Source: Coprinus comatus (lineage: Eukaryota > Basidiomycota > Agaricomycetes > Agaricales > Agaricaceae). From it: a stretch of DNA of 64,000 bases. Positions 61,286 through 64,000 of the stretch are shown in pieces. The DNA is taken from contig JAWPGT010000051.1 of NCBI GenBank assembly GCA_034638255.1, positions 98,826 to 162,825 of the forward strand, given 5' to 3'. Positions within the stretch are counted from its first letter, which is position 1. Each line of letters starts with the position of its first letter. Below the pieces are notes generated by a model. That model was not told where the DNA came from. It did not search any database and saw only the letters and a list, made by a program, of their open reading frames with translations. The translations under genes and the position numbers were made by a program.

Positions 61286-61812
61286 AATGATCCACTAGTA
61301 GGGTAGTTTGAAGTAAATCAAGATTGAACACAGAGTTTTAAGCAAAGAGTAAGGGTTAAGCAGAGGCTCTGAGGCTGAGCGCTGAAGAGAGAGGTTATTT
61401 CACAAGGGTTTAGGCGGCTAATTGGAGACCGGTGATGGAATGTCCTTACAGGGGTAATGGCAGTTGATGTCGATGATGTCAATAGTTAACTGATCTGGGG
61501 AAGCGGGAGTTGTCCACAACGAATATCCCAATTGTGTCTGCAATTTTCCAGTTCCGAGTTCCTTAATTGAATAGTAAATTCTATACCAAAACAAAATTAC
61601 TGTGCTCGGAAGAGAGCATCATAATAATGGAAAGTCTGGTTTAAAGTAACGGTAAACTTACTAATACGGCAGAATAAACACCTAATGTCAGACTTGATAT
61701 ACTGTTTGAAAGATAAACAGTTATTCTCACAGTTTTTAACTGAGCTTACGTAATTGTCGTTCAGTGAGTAATTCGTCATGAGATCACTTTACGTCCAATA
61801 CTTTTAACACTC
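61286..61812. promoter_or_regulatory. Divergent spacer PCD1 / SAP18
   Basis: About 530 bp between divergent start codons, holding both promoters. No additional gene is supported; a minus-strand frame at 61597-61779 is too weak. Confidence 0.45.
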
Positions 61813-62844
61813 ATGGAGGTTGATTCTACCAGTCCCATTGCATCACCTACAATCTCTCGAGACAAGGTAACCAAATATTAAAAAAGACCAGCATACATAT
61901 TTACTAAACGATTTTGTCTTTTATTTACCTAATACAGACAGCACCTTTTCTCATACGAACATTCGTCAAAATCGGTTCATTCCATCGACTTTCATTATTT
62001 GAAGATGGTGCACTTCCAACAACAGATGAACAACAAATCTTTACATGGTATTTCCCCTTCTTTTCAACCCAATTCAAAAGAAAGAAAAAAATACTCAATT
62101 CTATCCTTTTTTAAAAACCTACATAGGAAAGACGCTACTCTTCGTGAAGTCTTAACAACCCTTCGTAACACCGCCCCTCAAATAGTCGAATATCGTCACC
62201 CAATCGCTAAATTCTCATTCCGTACAGTCTACGCAGATCCAGGCAACAAAGGTCGTTTCGCACAAAAAGATTTAGGCATGGTTTATTCTCGTGACATTTT
62301 AGGCGAACCAGGTGCTTTAAACATAACAGCACCTCGTCTTCTTGAAGATACAGATGGTGATTCTCGTGAACCCAGTGAACGTGAAAAAGCAGAACGAACT
62401 TTGGATGAACTTCGATTTGTACCCGGAGATTATTTACTGGTAGCCGCCTTGCTGCCTAAACATGTCACTGCGCCAAACGAACGTGAACTATCAATCAAGG
62501 GATCTGGAGCCGCAGCCGCAGCTGGAGCTGGTTGGAAATCCAATAACGGGCCCAGCAGGGCGGATGTCGCATGGGGAGGTCCTGGCTCGGGTGCAGGTCG
62601 TGGAGGTGGATCCCATTGGCGAGGTGGCGACTCAAAGAACCCACCGCCTGGAGGTCCTCGAGGTCGCGGTGGACGTGGTGGTGACTCGGGACGTGACAGA
62701 GATACAGACAGAGATAGAGATTCGCGTGTGCCTCCCCCACGAAGGCGTGACTCTCCTCCTCGTGGTGGTGGAGGTTGGGGTAACCGCGGCGGACGTGGTG
62801 ATAGACGGTCGCGTTCACGCTCTCCACCTCCAAGAAGACGTTGA
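61813..62844 (+). CDS. SAP18: Histone deacetylase complex subunit SAP18 with RGG/RS tail
   Basis: A ubiquitin-like-fold protein of the Sin3 deacetylase and exon-junction-associated ASAP complexes. The predicted join is 61813-61866, 61938-62047 and 62127-62844, giving 293 residues with matching phases. Residues about 19-150 are the SAP18 domain: TAPFLIRTFVKIGSFHRLSL, QIFTWKDATLREVLTTLRNT and FSFRTVYADPGNKGRF, then FVPGDYLLVAALLPK. The remaining 120 residues are low-complexity: an Ala/Gly stretch, RGG-type repeats (RGRGGRGG, NRGGRGDRR), Arg-Asp dipeptides and a final RSRSRSPPPRRR. Animal SAP18 is about 150 residues, so the tail is an extension, and it suggests direct RNA or spliceosome contacts. 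Intron donors are GTAACC and GTATTT. Confidence 0.92.
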
Positions 62845-63204
62845 ACGTTGAACTTTGAACTCGTTATTTCTTGTTGTTTTATCCTAGTATGACCGTGCTC
62901 AGAATCACACATGTTGTCTCATTTATCAACTCAGTTCTGACAGTGAATGCTTTTTGAATTGAAACAACAAGATCGCGGTATGCTACAAAGACAGGTACAA
63001 GCAAATGTACGAATACAGTGGAAGCTAGGGGCAAAAAACAGTCAGCACAATATCCAAAACTGATTCATAGACTGAATAGATCAGACAGTATATAATGATT
63101 CCGGTTAGACTTGTATCCTCACAGAGTAATCTCAGTAGAGGGAGTCTGTATTGTCATCCGAAGATGCAGCACTAGGAGAAAATCAAAAACCAAAGAAACT
63201 AACC
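62845..63204. other. Convergent 3' spacer SAP18 / RPS12
   Basis: About 360 bp containing both 3' untranslated regions. No gene is seen. Confidence 0.5.
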
Positions 63205-63709
63205 TTAACGGTTCTTGAAGTAGTCGAGGAGGACATGGAGACCCTCAGACTCAACACCATAATCCTTAACAACAACACAGCTGCATCCAACGACCTTGCG
63301 AGGGTTACCCTCACGATCAATCTTGCAGAGACCAGCCCAGGTACCAAGGACCTTGGCATCTCCAACCTTGATCAAGTTGATCTTGTGTTCGGCGCAGAGA
63401 GCCTCAATGAGTTTGATGTATTCAGCCTCAGTGCAAGTCTCGACGAGGACGCAAAGATGGGCTTGACGCTTGTCAAGAGCCTTGGCACACTCACGGAGAC
63501 CACGGGCGAGACCATCATGGACGAGGGCGTTTTTCAAAACTTGCTATAATCGAATGTTAACTCAGAAAAAACTTGGATCATGGAAGTTGTATACGTACTT
63601 GGAGAGCCTCCTCAACAGTGAGCTTTCCCTTGGGAGCTTCGGTGGTTACCTCAGTAGTTACCTCAGCCTCACCGTTCTCGATAGCAATGTCATCTCCAGC
63701 GTCAGACAT
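63205..63709 (-). CDS. RPS12: 40S ribosomal protein S12
   Basis: A component of the small ribosomal subunit, L7Ae-like fold. The predicted join on the minus strand is 63709-63599 and 63543-63205, giving 149 residues, the usual length. The acidic N-terminus ([17 protein letters not shown]) is followed by [60 protein letters not shown] and [20 protein letters not shown], then VVVKDYG, nearly invariant eS12 blocks. The 55-nt intron starts GTACGT and lies between the two glutamine codons of LQQ. The C-terminus ends YFKNR. The start was chosen as MSDAG because the upstream frame begins without an ATG and the acidic tail is typical. High expression is expected; the upstream sequence contains T-rich tracts common in fungal ribosomal promoters. 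Confidence 0.95.
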
Positions 63710-64000
63710 CCTATCGTCATTGTCAGAAACATCGACAAAACACAAGTTTTTTTTTTCACCCACTTTTCAGTTGATTTTTTAGATAGGGTAGATTCCTTGA
63801 GGGGTGATGTCTTCGTCCGCTTTCGTTGATGTGAGGAATTAAGGTTCAAAATTGCATAGCATATATCAAACGTTTTTTTATACTCCGCTCGGCAAGATCC
63901 GCTATTGGAGTGTGTGCGCCGATTGAGGGTTCCCCCACATAAATAAAACGCGTCTTGCACTAACACTTTTGTTAAATGGTTAGTAAACAAGCTTTTTTTT
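63710..64000 (-). promoter_or_regulatory. RPS12 upstream region
   Basis: The promoter and 5' leader of RPS12, with a pyrimidine/purine tract near 63747-63760 and a TATAAAA-like sequence on the minus strand near 63875-63881. The motif use is inferred. No coding sequence reaches the window edge convincingly. Confidence 0.4.

Noticed and set aside
62430..62912. A 160-codon antisense frame and a 129-codon sense frame over the SAP18 tail.
   Set aside because: They arise from the GC-rich RGG/RS repeat coding sequence; only the SAP18 frame continues a conserved domain.
63151..63549. A 132-codon plus-strand frame.
   Set aside because: It is antisense to the highly conserved RPS12 exon.

Overview
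The window is nuclear DNA of a filamentous fungus, most likely an Agaricomycete (mushroom-forming basidiomycete). Nearly every gene is cut by many short GT-AG introns of about 50-80 nt, often with GTACGT or GTATGT donors. The gene set also points there: FunK1-type fungal protein kinases, a DUF6533 membrane protein, an F-box protein with an N-terminal coiled coil, a DyP-type peroxidase and a class 3 lipase. No prokaryotic features, rRNA, tRNA or CRISPR were seen.

Conserved housekeeping blocks. At 4.6-9.2 kb lie the exosome subunit RRP43/EXOSC8, the ER membrane complex subunit EMC6 and, divergent from it, aspartate-semialdehyde dehydrogenase. At 15.5-22.0 kb SMC5 is divergent from a DUF5745-like protein. 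At 35.7-43.8 kb are NUP42, a 4-TM protein, an F-box protein and TAF4. At 50-54.3 kb an AlkB-like dioxygenase is followed by three tandem hotdog thioesterases. At 59.5-63.7 kb are a peroxisomal (SKL-ending) CoA diphosphatase, SAP18 and ribosomal protein S12.

Accessory blocks. Three tandem beta-propeller (tectonin-like) genes at 10-14.2 kb each carry a different reading-frame lesion, and one also has a 351-bp insertion with a 5-bp target duplication. A FunK1 kinase array at 22.8-29.4 kb holds one nearly full copy with a 4-nt duplication, one N-truncated copy and two relics. A secreted lipase with a very acidic pro-region sits next to a DyP peroxidase (30.8-35.4 kb). Three paralogs of an unrecognised 4-TM family (38, 45 and 47 kb) flank an approximately 0.56-kb minisatellite. 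A MITE-like element with long inverted repeats lies at 49.3-49.6 kb. Two small proline/alanine-rich secreted proteins and a DUF6533 gene occupy 54.5-58.7 kb.

The genes do not form one pathway. Instead the region shows local tandem duplication and decay between conserved genes. The most notable points are two minute exons inferred from phase (a 7-nt micro-exon in TAF4 and an ATG-only first coding exon in NUP42), an apparent loss of the signature serine in SMC5, the unnamed 4-TM family, the differently broken propeller genes and the MITE. No convincing wholly new multi-gene system was found.
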